Source of the DNA: Oscillospiraceae bacterium
GTDB lineage: Bacteria; Bacillota; Clostridia; Oscillospirales; CAG-272
Direction of reading: 5' to 3'
Assembly (NCBI GenBank): GCA_015064255.1
Contig: SVSP01000011.1
Location: 1-64,000, forward strand
DNA: 64,000 bases
Notes under the pieces: model-generated
What the model saw: the letters and a program-made list of their open reading frames with translations, nothing else
Databases searched by the model: none
What the model was told of the DNA's origin: nothing
In this document: one piece after another, positions 1 through 8,907 of the stretch
Numbering within the stretch: the stretch's first letter is position 1
Layout: each line of letters opens with the position of its first letter
Program-made: the position numbers and the translations under genes

Positions 1-12
1 CCGTAAATTTGA

Positions 13-1257
13 AATCTGCACTTTGACGAGGACGATATACAGTATCTCCGTTCAAGAAATCAGTTTTCCGAGGAATTTCTTGATTATCTTGCTAATTTCA
101 AATTTACGGGAGATATTTATGCCGTTCCCGAAGGAACTCCTATCTTCCCGAATGAGCCTATACTTACCGTACGTGCGCCTGCGGTTGAAGCGCAGTTTAT
201 AGAAACGTTTCTCCTTCTTACGATAAACCATCAGTCGCTTATCGCCACGAAGTCGAGCAGAATAGTGCGTGCGGCAGACGGACGTCCCGTTTCCGAATTC
301 GGTTCGCGCCGTGCACAGGGAACTGCGGCGGCAATATACGGTGCGAGAGCATCATACATCGCAGGATGCGCAGGAACTGCCTGTACGATAGCCGATGAGC
401 TTTTCGGAGTTCCTGCAGGCGGAACAATGGCACATTCGTGGGTACAGCTTTTCGACAGCGAATTTGAAGCATTTGACACATACTGTTCTATCTATCCGAA
501 CAATCCAACACTTCTTGTAGATACCTACAACGTACTCAAGAAAGGCGTTCCGAACGCTATTGCCGCATTTAAAAAGCACGGTATAACAAAGTGTGCCGTA
601 AGACTTGACTCGGGCGATATTACCTATCTTACAAAGAAGGTAAGAAAAATGCTTGATGATGAAGGTATGAGCGATTGTAAAATAGTCGTTTCCAACTCTC
701 TTGACGAATATATTATCCGTGATCTTCTCCATCAGGGCGCAGTTATCGACTCCTTCGGCGTAGGTGAAAGACTTGTAACGTCAAAGAGCGAACCCGTATT
801 CGGCGGTGTATATAAGCTTGTTGCGGTTGAAGAAAAGGACGGAAATATAACTCCGAAGATCAAGATAAGCGAAAACCCGCAGAAGATCACCAATCCGCAT
901 TTCAAGAAGGTTTACAGACTCTACGATAGAGAAACAGGCAAGGCAGAGGCAGACTATCTCTGCGTTTACGATGAAAACGTAAACGATAACGAGCCTCTCA
1001 CTATATTCGATCCCGTTCACACGTGGAAAGAAAAGACTCTCACGAATTACCGAGCAGAAGAGCTTCTTAAGCCGATATTTATTTCGGGCAAGCTTGTTTA
1101 CGAACGCCGTACTGTTAAGGAAATAAGAGATTTCTGCGCACAGCAGATAGAGACTCTTTGGGACGAGGTTACACGTTTTGAGAACCCTCACGATTACTAT
1201 GTTGACCTTTCAAAGAAGCTTTGGGATATCAAACACGACTTGCTTAAGGGAAAATAA
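13..1257 (+). CDS. pncB: Nicotinate phosphoribosyltransferase, 5'-truncated
   Basis: Makes nicotinate mononucleotide from nicotinate, PRPP and ATP in NAD salvage. About 414 codons remain, roughly 65-75 N-terminal residues fewer than usual. Family blocks are easy to see: NLHF at the left edge, EFGSRRAQG, GTMAHSW, the VRLDSGD strand and the SFGVGERL phosphate-binding stretch. The frame is open from base 13; a TGA at 10-12 lies in bases that are a reverse-complement copy of 98-109 (the fold-back spans 1-15), so it is probably an assembly artefact, not a real stop. A strong terminator follows at once. Confidence 0.93.
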   Translation, partial: NLHFDEDDIQYLRSRNQFSEEFLDYLANFKFTGDIYAVPEGTPIFPNEPILTVRAPAVEAQFIETFLLLTINHQSLIATKSSRIVRAADGRPVSEFGSRRAQGTAAAIYGARASYIAGCAGTACTIADELFGVPAGGTMAHSWVQLFDSEFEAFDTYCSIYPNNPTLLVDTYNVLKKGVPNAIAAFKKHGITKCAVRLDSGDITYLTKKVRKMLDDEGMSDCKIVVSNSLDEYIIRDLLHQGAVIDSFGVGERLVTSKSEPVFGGVYKLVAVEEKDGNITPKIKISENPQKITNPHFKKVYRLYDRETGKAEADYLCVYDENVNDNEPLTIFDPVHTWKEKTLTNYRAEELLKPIFISGKLVYERRTVKEIRDFCAQQIETLWDEVTRFENPHDYYVDLSKKLWDIKHDLLKGK

Positions 1258-1266
1258 GATAAAAAA

Positions 1267-1307
1267 CAGGATACTGCCGATTGTCGGTAGTATCCTGATG
1301 TTTTTTT
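1267..1307 (+). terminator. Rho-independent terminator after pncB
   Basis: A 14-bp stem (1267-1280 with 1284-1297, one G-T pair) with a 3-base loop is followed by a run of seven T. It separates pncB from the convergent SDR gene. Confidence 0.9.
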
Positions 1308-1315
1308 GGTAAAAA

Positions 1316-2077
1316 TCATATCTTCTTCTGCTGTTTGCACCAGATATACATAATAAGTTTGTGTGGCAGAAGCTTTGTAAGCAGTACCTGAACTCGTACA
1401 GAAAATCCGCAGACAGAAACGTCCTTGCCCTTTTTCATATCGCGAATGGCGCGCTCAACGACTTCGGCAGACTCAAAATAACGGTTGTAATAGGTGATCG
1501 TATCGTCTTTAACAGCGTGGTTGAAGAATTCTGTCTTTACCCAGCCGGGGCAAACTGCCATTACGCGGATACCGCGCTTTTTAAGCTCAACGTTCATCGC
1601 ACGCGAGAAGCTGAGTACGAATGCCTTTGTGGCGCCATAAACACCGATATACGGAACGGGCTGAAAAGCGGACAAGGATCCAAGCTGATAGATTTTCGAG
1701 CCTTCTTTCATATATTTGAGTGTTTTGTAGGTCATTTCGGTAAGAACGCGCGCGTTAAGAGTTATCATACCCTCAATATCGGAATATTCCATAGATTCAA
1801 ATGACGAGAATTTTCCGTACCCGCCTGCGTTTACAAGGACCGCAACCTCTGCGCCCGTTTCTTCAAGAAGCTTTTCATAATTTTCAATGCTCTCGGGAAG
1901 TGTGAGGTCGCACGCAATCACGCGTATAGCTGCCCTTGTAAGTCCGACAAGCTCCTCAAGACGCTCTCTTCTGCGTGCTATTACCCATATTTCGTCAAAC
2001 TGTTCGTCACGGTCAAGCTGAAGGACGAAATCCTTGCCCATTCCCGACGATGCTCCTGTAATTACTGCTATTTTCAT
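1316..2077 (-). CDS. SDR family NAD(P)-dependent oxidoreductase
   Basis: A 253-residue classical short-chain dehydrogenase. The Rossmann cofactor motif TGASSGMG is at residues 7-14, NAG at 83-85, a conserved Asn near 108, and the catalytic set Ser134, Tyr147, Lys151 (YGATK) with the usual 13-residue Ser-Tyr spacing. It resembles the DltE/YdfG-like group of general acyl or carbonyl reductases; substrate cannot be told. ATG start with a GAAAGGA ribosome binding site upstream. It is monocistronic, separated from the next minus-strand gene by hairpins. Confidence 0.88.
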   Translation of the reverse strand: MKIAVITGASSGMGKDFVLQLDRDEQFDEIWVIARRRERLEELVGLTRAAIRVIACDLTLPESIENYEKLLEETGAEVAVLVNAGGYGKFSSFESMEYSDIEGMITLNARVLTEMTYKTLKYMKEGSKIYQLGSLSAFQPVPYIGVYGATKAFVLSFSRAMNVELKKRGIRVMAVCPGWVKTEFFNHAVKDDTITYYNRYFESAEVVERAIRDMKKGKDVSVCGFSVRVQVLLTKLLPHKLIMYIWCKQQKKI

Positions 2078-2150
2078 ATTTTTATTCCTTTCTCATATGG
2101 ATTTTAAATTTAATATATCTTAGGTATATGCCTCTTGAAACCCTGCCAAG

Positions 2151-2194
2151 AAACTTTTTGAAAAAAGTTTAAACGATTTGCTTGAAAATCGTTT
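2151..2194 (-). terminator. Paired hairpins downstream of the TrmH-like gene
   Basis: Two adjacent inverted repeats, 2151-2158 with 2163-2170 and 2171-2178 with 2187-2194, lie just past the minus-strand gene ending at 2223. T-rich flanks suit termination on the minus strand. The exact stop site is not clear. Confidence 0.5.
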
Positions 2195-2222
2195 TGGAAT
2201 CTCAAAAACTCTTCTGAAAAGG

Positions 2223-3005
2223 TTAACTGTTTCTTCTGAGAATTTCAAAAGAGAATATTGCCGATGCTGATGCCGCGGGGAGCGACTCGTTAAAGTCATT
2301 ACGCCCGTATTCTATCCGCACGATCTCGTCGGCAGACGCCATAATATTTGACGATATTCCGCGCCTTTCGCCTCCGATTACCGCAAGAAGAGGCTTTTTG
2401 AGATTTGCTTCGGCAAGCGGCAGAGAATTTTCGAGAGCTGTACATACTATGCGGTAGCCTGCATTTTTGAAGACTTTGAGCGTTTTGTCAGAGAATATCA
2501 TAGTGTCGATAAGCTCACTTGCACCTGCTGATGAACGGCATACCGTGCCTGCCGCGCTCATCCAGTTTCGCTCGGGAAGAATAAGACCGTCTGCACCTGC
2601 CGCATACGCCGCACGTACCGAAAAAGCAAAGTTGTAAGGGTCTTCAACTCCGTCGAGCATAATGTAAAATCCGTCTTTTTTGAGCATATCCGCTTTGTCA
2701 AGCGCGGGATAAGTCCTTTTTGTGCATACTGTAAGTATTCCGCCGTGAGAATTTCCGTTCGTCATTGAAGAAATTTCTTCTGCCTCTGTGAAATACACGG
2801 GAAAGGAGAGCTCGTGGCTCATCGCCTTTATGTAGGACAGATGCTTTGAGAGCTTCTGTTTCTTGTTTGTATCAAAATAGACAGCCTCGATTTTTCGGTC
2901 GGAATTTTTCTCACGTATCGCCGCAACGACAGCGCGAAAAGATATCATTCCTTCAAAAAAAGCGCGTTCTTCTGTGTTTTCGATAAATATATTTGAGTCG
3001 TTCAT
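2223..3005 (-). CDS. TrmH-family (SpoU) RNA methyltransferase
   Basis: A 260-residue probable 2'-O-ribose RNA methyltransferase. The SPOUT knot motifs are present: DGVEDPYNFAFSVRAA (motif 1), LAVIGGERRGIS (motif 2) and a C-terminal ESLPAASASAIFSFE (motif 3). Motif 1 has YNFAFS where most relatives have HNLGAI, so it is a divergent member. The first ~100 residues are a substrate-binding-like region. Its ATG overlaps the stop of the upstream ppx-like gene by 4 bases, so the two are translationally coupled. Confidence 0.85.
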   Translation of the reverse strand: MNDSNIFIENTEERAFFEGMISFRAVVAAIREKNSDRKIEAVYFDTNKKQKLSKHLSYIKAMSHELSFPVYFTEAEEISSMTNGNSHGGILTVCTKRTYPALDKADMLKKDGFYIMLDGVEDPYNFAFSVRAAYAAGADGLILPERNWMSAAGTVCRSSAGASELIDTMIFSDKTLKVFKNAGYRIVCTALENSLPLAEANLKKPLLAVIGGERRGISSNIMASADEIVRIEYGRNDFNESLPAASASAIFSFEILRRNS

Positions 3006-3949
3006 TTTTGTTTTACTTTCTTTTTTTGTTTTTTCGCTTTTCGCTCATTTACCGTTTTGCTTGCAAATCCGTTGCGTGCTCCGCCGCTGACAACCGTGAA
3101 ATGATCCGTACAAAAGGCTTCTGCGGCGTTTATCAATACGTAAAGTCCGGGAACAATGGTCTGTGCGCGGTCTTTTACAACTTCTTCGGTGATATCGCGA
3201 AGCTCACCCGAGGTTATTTTCTCGCAGAGATCTTTTGCCTCGGCAAGAGTGATCTTTTTGGGAAGTGTGAGGTTATCGTTGTTTGCGAGCTTTTCGAGAA
3301 GTGTTGCCGCCGCGCGCGCGGTACCGCCCGTCACGATGAATTCTCTGTCGCTTGGAAGTGTTATACCCTGAAGATTTGAAGAAAACTCGTTTTTCAGATA
3401 GCTTGAAAGCTTTTTTAGCTCGTCAAAGTCGATATATTTTTTGGAAGCGAATTTTTTATACATTGCAAGCGCACCGACGTTAAGAGATACCTTGCGTTTT
3501 GACGTCGAATTTTCAAATAAAATAAATTCACAGCTTCCGCCGCCGAGATCGGCAAGTACACCGTCTTTCGGACAGCTTTCAGAGGAGAGCGCACCGAGAA
3601 AACACATTTCGGCTTCCTCCTCGCCGCTTAAAAGCCTGATTTCCATTTTTGTTGCTTTGCAAAGGCGCCTTAGAATTTCATCTCTGTTGGAAGCACCTCT
3701 TATGCAGGCGGTGGCAAATGCAAAGGTGTTTTTCTTTTTGCATCCGAATTTTTTCGACACGCGCTTAAGCTTGTTTACCGAGTCGATCAGAACCGAGATC
3801 CCTTTTTCACTCAACCTACCGTCTTTTATATGCGACGAGAGCTTTGCGTGCAAGGTCTTGTGAGATATTTCCTTAAGATTTTTACCGTCTGCTTTGAAGA
3901 CGGTTGTTTTTATGGTATTTGAGCCGATATCTATAACAGAGAGGCGCAT
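3002..3949 (-). CDS. Ppx/GppA phosphatase family protein
   Basis: A 315-residue exopolyphosphatase/guanosine pentaphosphatase family protein of the actin-like ATPase fold. The phosphate-1 motif VIDIGSNTIKTTVF is at residues 5-18, the phosphate-2 motif DLGGGSCEF is near 140 and an adenosine-type motif VTGGTARAAA follows. It lacks the C-terminal HD domain of long Ppx proteins. The last 15 residues are almost all Lys, Arg and Gln, perhaps for polyanion binding. First gene of a two-gene operon, divergent from sigK. Confidence 0.87.
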   Translation of the reverse strand: MRLSVIDIGSNTIKTTVFKADGKNLKEISHKTLHAKLSSHIKDGRLSEKGISVLIDSVNKLKRVSKKFGCKKKNTFAFATACIRGASNRDEILRRLCKATKMEIRLLSGEEEAEMCFLGALSSESCPKDGVLADLGGGSCEFILFENSTSKRKVSLNVGALAMYKKFASKKYIDFDELKKLSSYLKNEFSSNLQGITLPSDREFIVTGGTARAAATLLEKLANNDNLTLPKKITLAEAKDLCEKITSGELRDITEEVVKDRAQTIVPGLYVLINAAEAFCTDHFTVVSGGARNGFASKTVNERKAKKQKKKVKQK

Positions 3950-4067
3950 ATATAAAATATCCTTTCAAAGCAAATATAAGCAAAAGCAGATGCATATCAT
4001 TATTATACATCATAAATATCAAAATCGCAAGAGTATTTTGAATATAATTGTGTTTGGAGGTGCTTTT

Positions 4068-4757
4068 TTGCTCTTTTTTGAAATGCTTGCTGAGATGCTG
4101 ACTCTGTTTTTGCGTGTTGATGACCTTTCTTCCTTCCCTCAACCCCTTTCGGCAGAGGAAGAAACAAAATGCTTCAGACTTATGAGGGATGGCGACGAGA
4201 AGGCTCGTGAAAAGCTGATACTTCATAACCTTCGGCTCGTTGCGCATATCGTAAAAAAATATTATACGACGTCCGAAAGTCAGGATGATCTCATTTCAAT
4301 CGGAACGATAGGACTTATAAAAGCGATAGACTCATTCAACGTAGAAAACGGAACAAGATTTGCCACCTATGCGGGTAAATGTCTGCAAAACGAAATACTT
4401 ATGTATTTCAGATCGCAAAAGAAACTGCAAAACGAGGTTTCGATGAACGAAACGATAGACGTTGATAAGGACGGAAATCCGCTTACATATATCGATATAA
4501 TAAGCAGCGAGGACACTATAGCAGACGATCTTTTTGTGAAAATAAGCAGTAGGCGCGCGGCTAAAATAATACAAAATAAGCTTGACGAGAGAGAAAGGAA
4601 GATTATTATTTTAAGATACGGTCTTTCGGGACAGAGAGCTCTGACTCAAAGGGAGGTTGCCGAAAAGCTCGGAATATCTCGCTCTTACGTGAGCAGAATA
4701 GAGAAGACAGCACTTGAAAAAATATCGGAAGATTTGAAGCGTTCGGGAATACTGTAA
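4068..4757 (+). CDS. sigK: RNA polymerase sporulation sigma factor SigK with pro-sequence
   Basis: Late mother-cell sigma factor, 229 residues from a TTG start at 4068 with GGAGG at 4056-4060. The start gives a short hydrophobic leader (MLFFEMLAEMLTLFLRV) before FPQPLS, which matches the pro-sequence of Bacillus pro-SigK. Region 2 is clear (NLRLVAHIVKKYY, QDDLISIGTIGLIKAI) and region 4 ends in GISRSYVSRIEK. The gene is not interrupted by a skin-type element. An ATG further upstream in frame has no ribosome binding site. The processing-signal protease gene spoIVB lies two genes downstream. Confidence 0.9.
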   Translation: MLFFEMLAEMLTLFLRVDDLSSFPQPLSAEEETKCFRLMRDGDEKAREKLILHNLRLVAHIVKKYYTTSESQDDLISIGTIGLIKAIDSFNVENGTRFATYAGKCLQNEILMYFRSQKKLQNEVSMNETIDVDKDGNPLTYIDIISSEDTIADDLFVKISSRRAAKIIQNKLDERERKIIILRYGLSGQRALTQREVAEKLGISRSYVSRIEKTALEKISEDLKRSGIL

Positions 4758-4816
4758 TAAAACTCGGAATATATTAAAATAAAACAATAATTTTGTGTGT
4801 TAAGGAGCAAGAATTT

Positions 4817-6388
4817 ATGGAAAATTTTGTACCGTCTGCTAAAGGCAATTCGGAAATATATTCTCGCGTTTTTCAGAAAAGCAGAGAAATAATAGAATGC
4901 TCGCGTGATTTCATTCTTCCCGATTTTTATGCCGATATTAAAAGAATAATAGGCTCGTCGGGAAGTATTTCGCCCGAAAGCTGTTTCGTAGAGGGCGGAA
5001 AGGCGAGTATGAGCGGAACGCTTACAACTAAGGTTCTTTTTCTTGATGACGAGAATAAGCTTCGCGCAGTCACCTTTACGCAGGATTACTCGGCAAGTAT
5101 TCCGGTGGGCGATAACGGAGCATACGGAGATATTTCTATGTTCTGCTGTCCGGTGCTTGAAAACGTTTCGGTAAAAACGGTAAATCCGAGAAAAGTAAGT
5201 GTGCGCGGCCGTATAGACGCCAATCTTAAAATATGGAAAAATATTTCGGTTTCTCCCGAAATGTCAAATATTTCGGCAAACGGAGATATTACGCCCGAAA
5301 TGAAAAGAGAAGACATCAGATGTATAAGACCTTTTTCCGTGTGGGAAAGAGATCTTGAAATGTCGGAGGATATTATTCTCGAAAACGAGGCAGAAGAGAT
5401 AATTTACTGTGATGCAAAAAGCGAGGTAAATGAATGTATTCCCGAAAACAATGCCATAATGGTAAAGGGAAATACTGAGCTTGACGTGATATATATGCCT
5501 TCAAACGCAACCGAGCCTATACATATTCACAGACGTGTGCCGTTCACACGCATCGTAGAAACAGAGTTTGCGTCACTTGACAATCTCGTTTGCTGTGCGT
5601 GCTCGTACGTACGCTCGACAGACTGTAATATAGCGGCGGCAAACGGCGGAGAAAATAACAAGATAGAAATTGACGTTGCATATTCTCTTGCGGTAAACGG
5701 TGCAGGCATAGTTTCGTGTCAGTACGTTTCGGATATGTACGTCCCCGCCTTCGCGGTAAAAAATGAAAGTGAAAAGATAAATTTTTCAAGCGATCCTATA
5801 AAAACCGTGAAATCGGTAAGAGTAGAATCTTGCACCGACAGTATGATACCTGCGGGCAGCACTGTTGAGCTTTCAATTGTCAGCCCGACCGTCGATTCGA
5901 TCTCAAGTGAAGATGGTGTGAGATCTGCTTTCGGAAATTCACTTATAACGGTAGTTTATAAAGATAACGAAGGGCTTTACGGCTCGCAAAGCTTCAGCGG
6001 AGATTTTGCGCTTGAGCTTAAAGACCTTTCTGATTTTGACGAATATATCTTTCTTATCAGAGTATCGTCGGTAAATGCAAGAGTCGAAGAAGAGCGCCTT
6101 TGCGTGGGATACGATCTTGAAATTAATATTCTTTCGTGGAAGAGTGAGGTTGGCGAGATCATAAAGAACTCGCAGATACTTTCGGGCGAAAATTTCGAGG
6201 ACAGAAAGCCTTTCACAGTATATTATCCCGCAAAAAACGAAACGCTCTGGGACGTTGGCAAAAAATACAACGTAACCGTTTCCTCACTTGTGTCGGCTAA
6301 TCCGAGTTATACGGAAAATGCGGAAAAAATGCCGTCGGTACTGCTTATTCCGCGGCATAAGCAGATAAAAAAAGCGAATAATATTTGA
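4817..6388 (+). CDS. DUF3794 (SPOCS) and LysM domain spore protein
   Basis: A 523-residue protein with repeated DUF3794/SPOCS-type beta domains (about residues 20-300 and 320-450) and one C-terminal LysM (about 465-515, with YYPAKNETLWDVGKKYNVT). LysM binds peptidoglycan; the combination is typical of SafA-like spore coat or cortex proteins in Clostridia. ATG 4817 is preceded by AAGGAG at 4802-4807. No signal peptide is seen, in line with assembly from the mother cell. It sits between sigK and spoIVB, suggesting SigE/SigK-type control. Confidence 0.85.
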   Translation: MENFVPSAKGNSEIYSRVFQKSREIIECSRDFILPDFYADIKRIIGSSGSISPESCFVEGGKASMSGTLTTKVLFLDDENKLRAVTFTQDYSASIPVGDNGAYGDISMFCCPVLENVSVKTVNPRKVSVRGRIDANLKIWKNISVSPEMSNISANGDITPEMKREDIRCIRPFSVWERDLEMSEDIILENEAEEIIYCDAKSEVNECIPENNAIMVKGNTELDVIYMPSNATEPIHIHRRVPFTRIVETEFASLDNLVCCACSYVRSTDCNIAAANGGENNKIEIDVAYSLAVNGAGIVSCQYVSDMYVPAFAVKNESEKINFSSDPIKTVKSVRVESCTDSMIPAGSTVELSIVSPTVDSISSEDGVRSAFGNSLITVVYKDNEGLYGSQSFSGDFALELKDLSDFDEYIFLIRVSSVNARVEEERLCVGYDLEINILSWKSEVGEIIKNSQILSGENFEDRKPFTVYYPAKNETLWDVGKKYNVTVSSLVSANPSYTENAEKMPSVLLIPRHKQIKKANNI

Positions 6389-6429
6389 GTCGGATTGTAA
6401 ATGAATTTCTCATTTCGTTAAGAAGATAA

Positions 6430-6509
6430 CAGCAGGAAAATGGATAGATCTCGGGAGAGATGGGTAAACCTTCGGAGCTTTAGAAGGTTTTTTCCATCTC
6501 TTCTGCTGT
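6430..6509 (+). ncRNA. Long bulged hairpin in the gap before spoIVB
   Basis: The 323-base gap 6389-6711 holds one clear structure: 6430-6436 pairs with 6503-6509, 6457-6464 with 6494-6501, and 6467-6474 with 6483-6490, leaving a 20-base unpaired left bulge. It could be the terminator of the upstream gene, a 5' leader of spoIVB or a small RNA. No known riboswitch was recognised. The rest of the gap is A-rich. Confidence 0.45.
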
Positions 6510-6711
6510 AAACAGAACAATATTTGATTTTTTAAAAAATCACGAAAAATGCAAGAAGATATTACAAGGGATAAATCGAGAAAATCTCCGCAAATTATAT
6601 TTGTGTAAAGCTTGGGCGAATTAACGCAACTTGAGCGAATATATAGATTCAAAAAATCGGCGAAAAAGAAATAAAAATAAAAGATATAAGAGAAAATTCA
6701 AGAGGTAAAAA

Positions 6712-7764
6712 GTGGGAATTCGGAAAAAAAGCGGAAAAAGAGTATGCCGCACAAAAGCTTTGTCGGCTGTTCTTGTTATCGCAGCTCTTCTTTGTTTTCT
6801 TTGCGGAGGGGTGACCGTTTTTGCAGAAGAAAACGGTGCAAATGAAGAAAACGTGATAATAGGAGGAGATGTTTTCGGTACAAGAATAAGCACAAAGGGA
6901 GTGCTTGTGGTAGGCGTTACAAATTTTGTAAGCGGAGGAAAGGAGCGATCGCCTGCACGGGATGCGGGAATATGCTCGAAAGATATAATAAATTCGGTAG
7001 ACGGAGTGGAGATAAAGGACAGCACAGACCTTATCTCCAAAATAGAAAAAAGCGAAGGGAAAACACTTGAAATATCACTCACACGCGACGGTAAAAATAT
7101 GAGTGTTAATATCGTGCCACTGCTATCGGACAGCGACGGAGTGTACCGCGCAGGACTTTGGGTGCGTGATAGCCTTGCGGGAATAGGAACGGTGACCTTC
7201 ATAATCCCGGAAACGGGAGAGTTTGCGGGGCTTGGTCACGGAATATGTGATCCCGATACGGGAATTCTGATGCCTGTCAGCAAGGGCTCGGTTTTTTCGG
7301 TCAAGCTCGGAGATATCAAAAAGGGAAGTGCGGGCGAGCCGGGTGAGCTTCGCGGACGTCTTGCCGAGGAGAAGACCGGCAGTATCACCGGTAATAATTA
7401 CTGCGGAGTTTGCGGCGTTTTAAGTGAGATCCCGCAAGGGAAAAAATCTTATCCCGTAGCACTGCGAAATGAAGTGAAAACGGGTAAGGTAACGGTGGTT
7501 TGTACGGTCGATTCAAACGGACCGCGTGAATATGCGGCTGAAATTGAGAAGATCTGCGATGCAGAAGGAAAGATAAAGAATTTTATAATAAAGATCACAG
7601 ACGAAAGACTGCTTGATCTCACGGGAGGAATAGTGCAGGGAATGAGCGGAAGTCCGATCTTACAGGACGGAAAGCTTGTCGGAGCAATAACTCACGTTCT
7701 CATAGATGACCCGACGAGGGGATACGGCATATTTGCACAGAATATGCTTGAACAGATAAAATAA
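6712..7764 (+). CDS. spoIVB: SpoIVB peptidase (sporulation signalling protease)
   Basis: S55 serine protease secreted from the forespore; in Bacillus it cleaves SpoIVFA and triggers pro-SigK processing. 350 residues: N-terminal signal anchor (about 14-38), PDZ domain (about 58-130), chymotrypsin-like domain with His176 (GLGHGI) and Ser312 (GMSGSPI), and the family signature DPTRGYGIF near the end. GTG start with AGAGGT just upstream. The presence of sigK with a pro-sequence 2 kb upstream fits the same checkpoint; spoIVFA/FB are not in the window. Confidence 0.95.
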   Translation: MGIRKKSGKRVCRTKALSAVLVIAALLCFLCGGVTVFAEENGANEENVIIGGDVFGTRISTKGVLVVGVTNFVSGGKERSPARDAGICSKDIINSVDGVEIKDSTDLISKIEKSEGKTLEISLTRDGKNMSVNIVPLLSDSDGVYRAGLWVRDSLAGIGTVTFIIPETGEFAGLGHGICDPDTGILMPVSKGSVFSVKLGDIKKGSAGEPGELRGRLAEEKTGSITGNNYCGVCGVLSEIPQGKKSYPVALRNEVKTGKVTVVCTVDSNGPREYAAEIEKICDAEGKIKNFIIKITDERLLDLTGGIVQGMSGSPILQDGKLVGAITHVLIDDPTRGYGIFAQNMLEQIK

Positions 7765-7768
7765 AGAC

Positions 7769-7816
7769 AAAAGCAATATCAAACCGACAATGTTGGAATG
7801 ATATTGCTTTTCTTTT
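7769..7816 (+). terminator. Terminator after spoIVB
   Basis: A 13-bp outer stem (7769-7781 with 7799-7811) encloses a second small stem and is followed by TTCTTTT. The outer stem is nearly identical to that of the terminator at 10972-11018. Confidence 0.88.
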
Positions 7817-7943
7817 ACTGTTTTTTATTCAAATGCTTTCTCAAATGTGAAGCATCATAAAAACCGCAACGCTGTGCAACCTCTGTGACAGAGCTTTGGC
7901 TGTCATTTAATTCTTCGGAAGCTTTTTTGATACGGTAAATGTA
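7815..7943 (-). pseudogene. C-terminal remnant of an AraC-type regulator
   Basis: Directly after the stop of the AraC gene at 7944, and in the same frame, 42 more codons read as a piece of an AraC helix-turn-helix: RIKKASEELND, then VTEVAQRCGFYDASHL, then an abrupt K-rich end and TAA at 7815-7817. The final recognition helix is missing. It has no start of its own. Most simply it is the 3' debris of another AraC gene, deleted up to this point. Confidence 0.6.
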
Positions 7944-8747
7944 TTATTTACCAAGTACAATCTTTCTGAAAAAGGATGGACTTGTACCGTAATAATTTGA
8001 AAACACCTTTGAAAATGACGGTACAGATGTATATCCGACAGAAAAAGCGATTTCCTTTACAGAAAAATTACTTTCTATTAATTTTTTCTTTGCTTTTTCC
8101 ATTCGTGTTTTTAAAAGATATCTTTGCGGTGAAATGCCAAAATGTGCTAAAAACAATTTATACATATATTTTGATGATATATGTATTTCCTTGGCTATGT
8201 TTTCCATTTTGATCGGATACATATAATTCAGCTCTATAAATCTCTGTACCTTTTCCACGTAATTTACCGACTTATAGGTTTCACTTTTCTCCTTTATTTT
8301 AAGCAGAGGAAGGGCAGCTAAAAGAATAGATGGCGCGATAGAATCGTAAGAGTCTGTATTAGTGGATGTAAATGCCTGTATAGCACTTAAAAAGAGTGAT
8401 TTGACAAAATCCGCATTTTCAACGTAGAATAATTGATGCTGATTCATTGAAAGAGAAAAAATGTCAAAGAGAAAAGGTACTTTGCTTCCGTCAAATCCGA
8501 TCCAATAATGCTCGTAATTCCTGCTTGTGGTAAATGAATGAGATAATCCTTTGGATATCAGAAAAGCTTGACCGCTACAAGCTCTGAATCCTGAAAAATC
8601 ACAGTAACCCTCTGTGACAAGATGTAAAATAAACTGCTCTCTTGCCCAAGGACCGACAGTTTTTGTTTCGGAAAGCTTGCTGTGACCTATTTCGGTTATG
8701 TAAAGGTCGGCATCTCTGAAAAAAATGTTTTTTATATAAATTGCCAT
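7944..8747 (-). CDS. AraC family transcriptional regulator
   Basis: A 267-residue regulator: cupin-like sensing domain (about 1-150, with HSFTTSRNYEHYWIGFDG) and two C-terminal helix-turn-helix motifs (IAKEIHISSKYMYKLF near 185-200; VKEIAFSVGYTSVPSFSKVF near 232-252). ATG is preceded by GGAG. It is divergent from the glycosidase-like gene at 8908 across 160 bases of A+T-rich DNA, so it probably controls that gene. The domain is complete; an AraC remnant follows its stop in frame. Confidence 0.9.
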   Translation of the reverse strand: MAIYIKNIFFRDADLYITEIGHSKLSETKTVGPWAREQFILHLVTEGYCDFSGFRACSGQAFLISKGLSHSFTTSRNYEHYWIGFDGSKVPFLFDIFSLSMNQHQLFYVENADFVKSLFLSAIQAFTSTNTDSYDSIAPSILLAALPLLKIKEKSETYKSVNYVEKVQRFIELNYMYPIKMENIAKEIHISSKYMYKLFLAHFGISPQRYLLKTRMEKAKKKLIESNFSVKEIAFSVGYTSVPSFSKVFSNYYGTSPSFFRKIVLGK

Positions 8748-8907
8748 ATCGTTTATCTCCTTGTTTTATATAAATAAGTATAAATACTTTTTGAAAAATG
8801 TCAATAGAAAAGCGTGATTTGGATAACAACTGGAGAAATGTGCATATTGCTTTTTTGAAAACTGCATTTTATAATTATTATAGATTCTTTTGTAGGGGGA
8901 ATAGATA

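Noticed and set aside
3894-4067. Upstream extension of sigK to an ATG at 3894
   Set aside because: It would overlap the divergent ppx-like gene and lacks a ribosome binding site; TTG 4068 has GGAGG at ideal distance and gives the expected leader.
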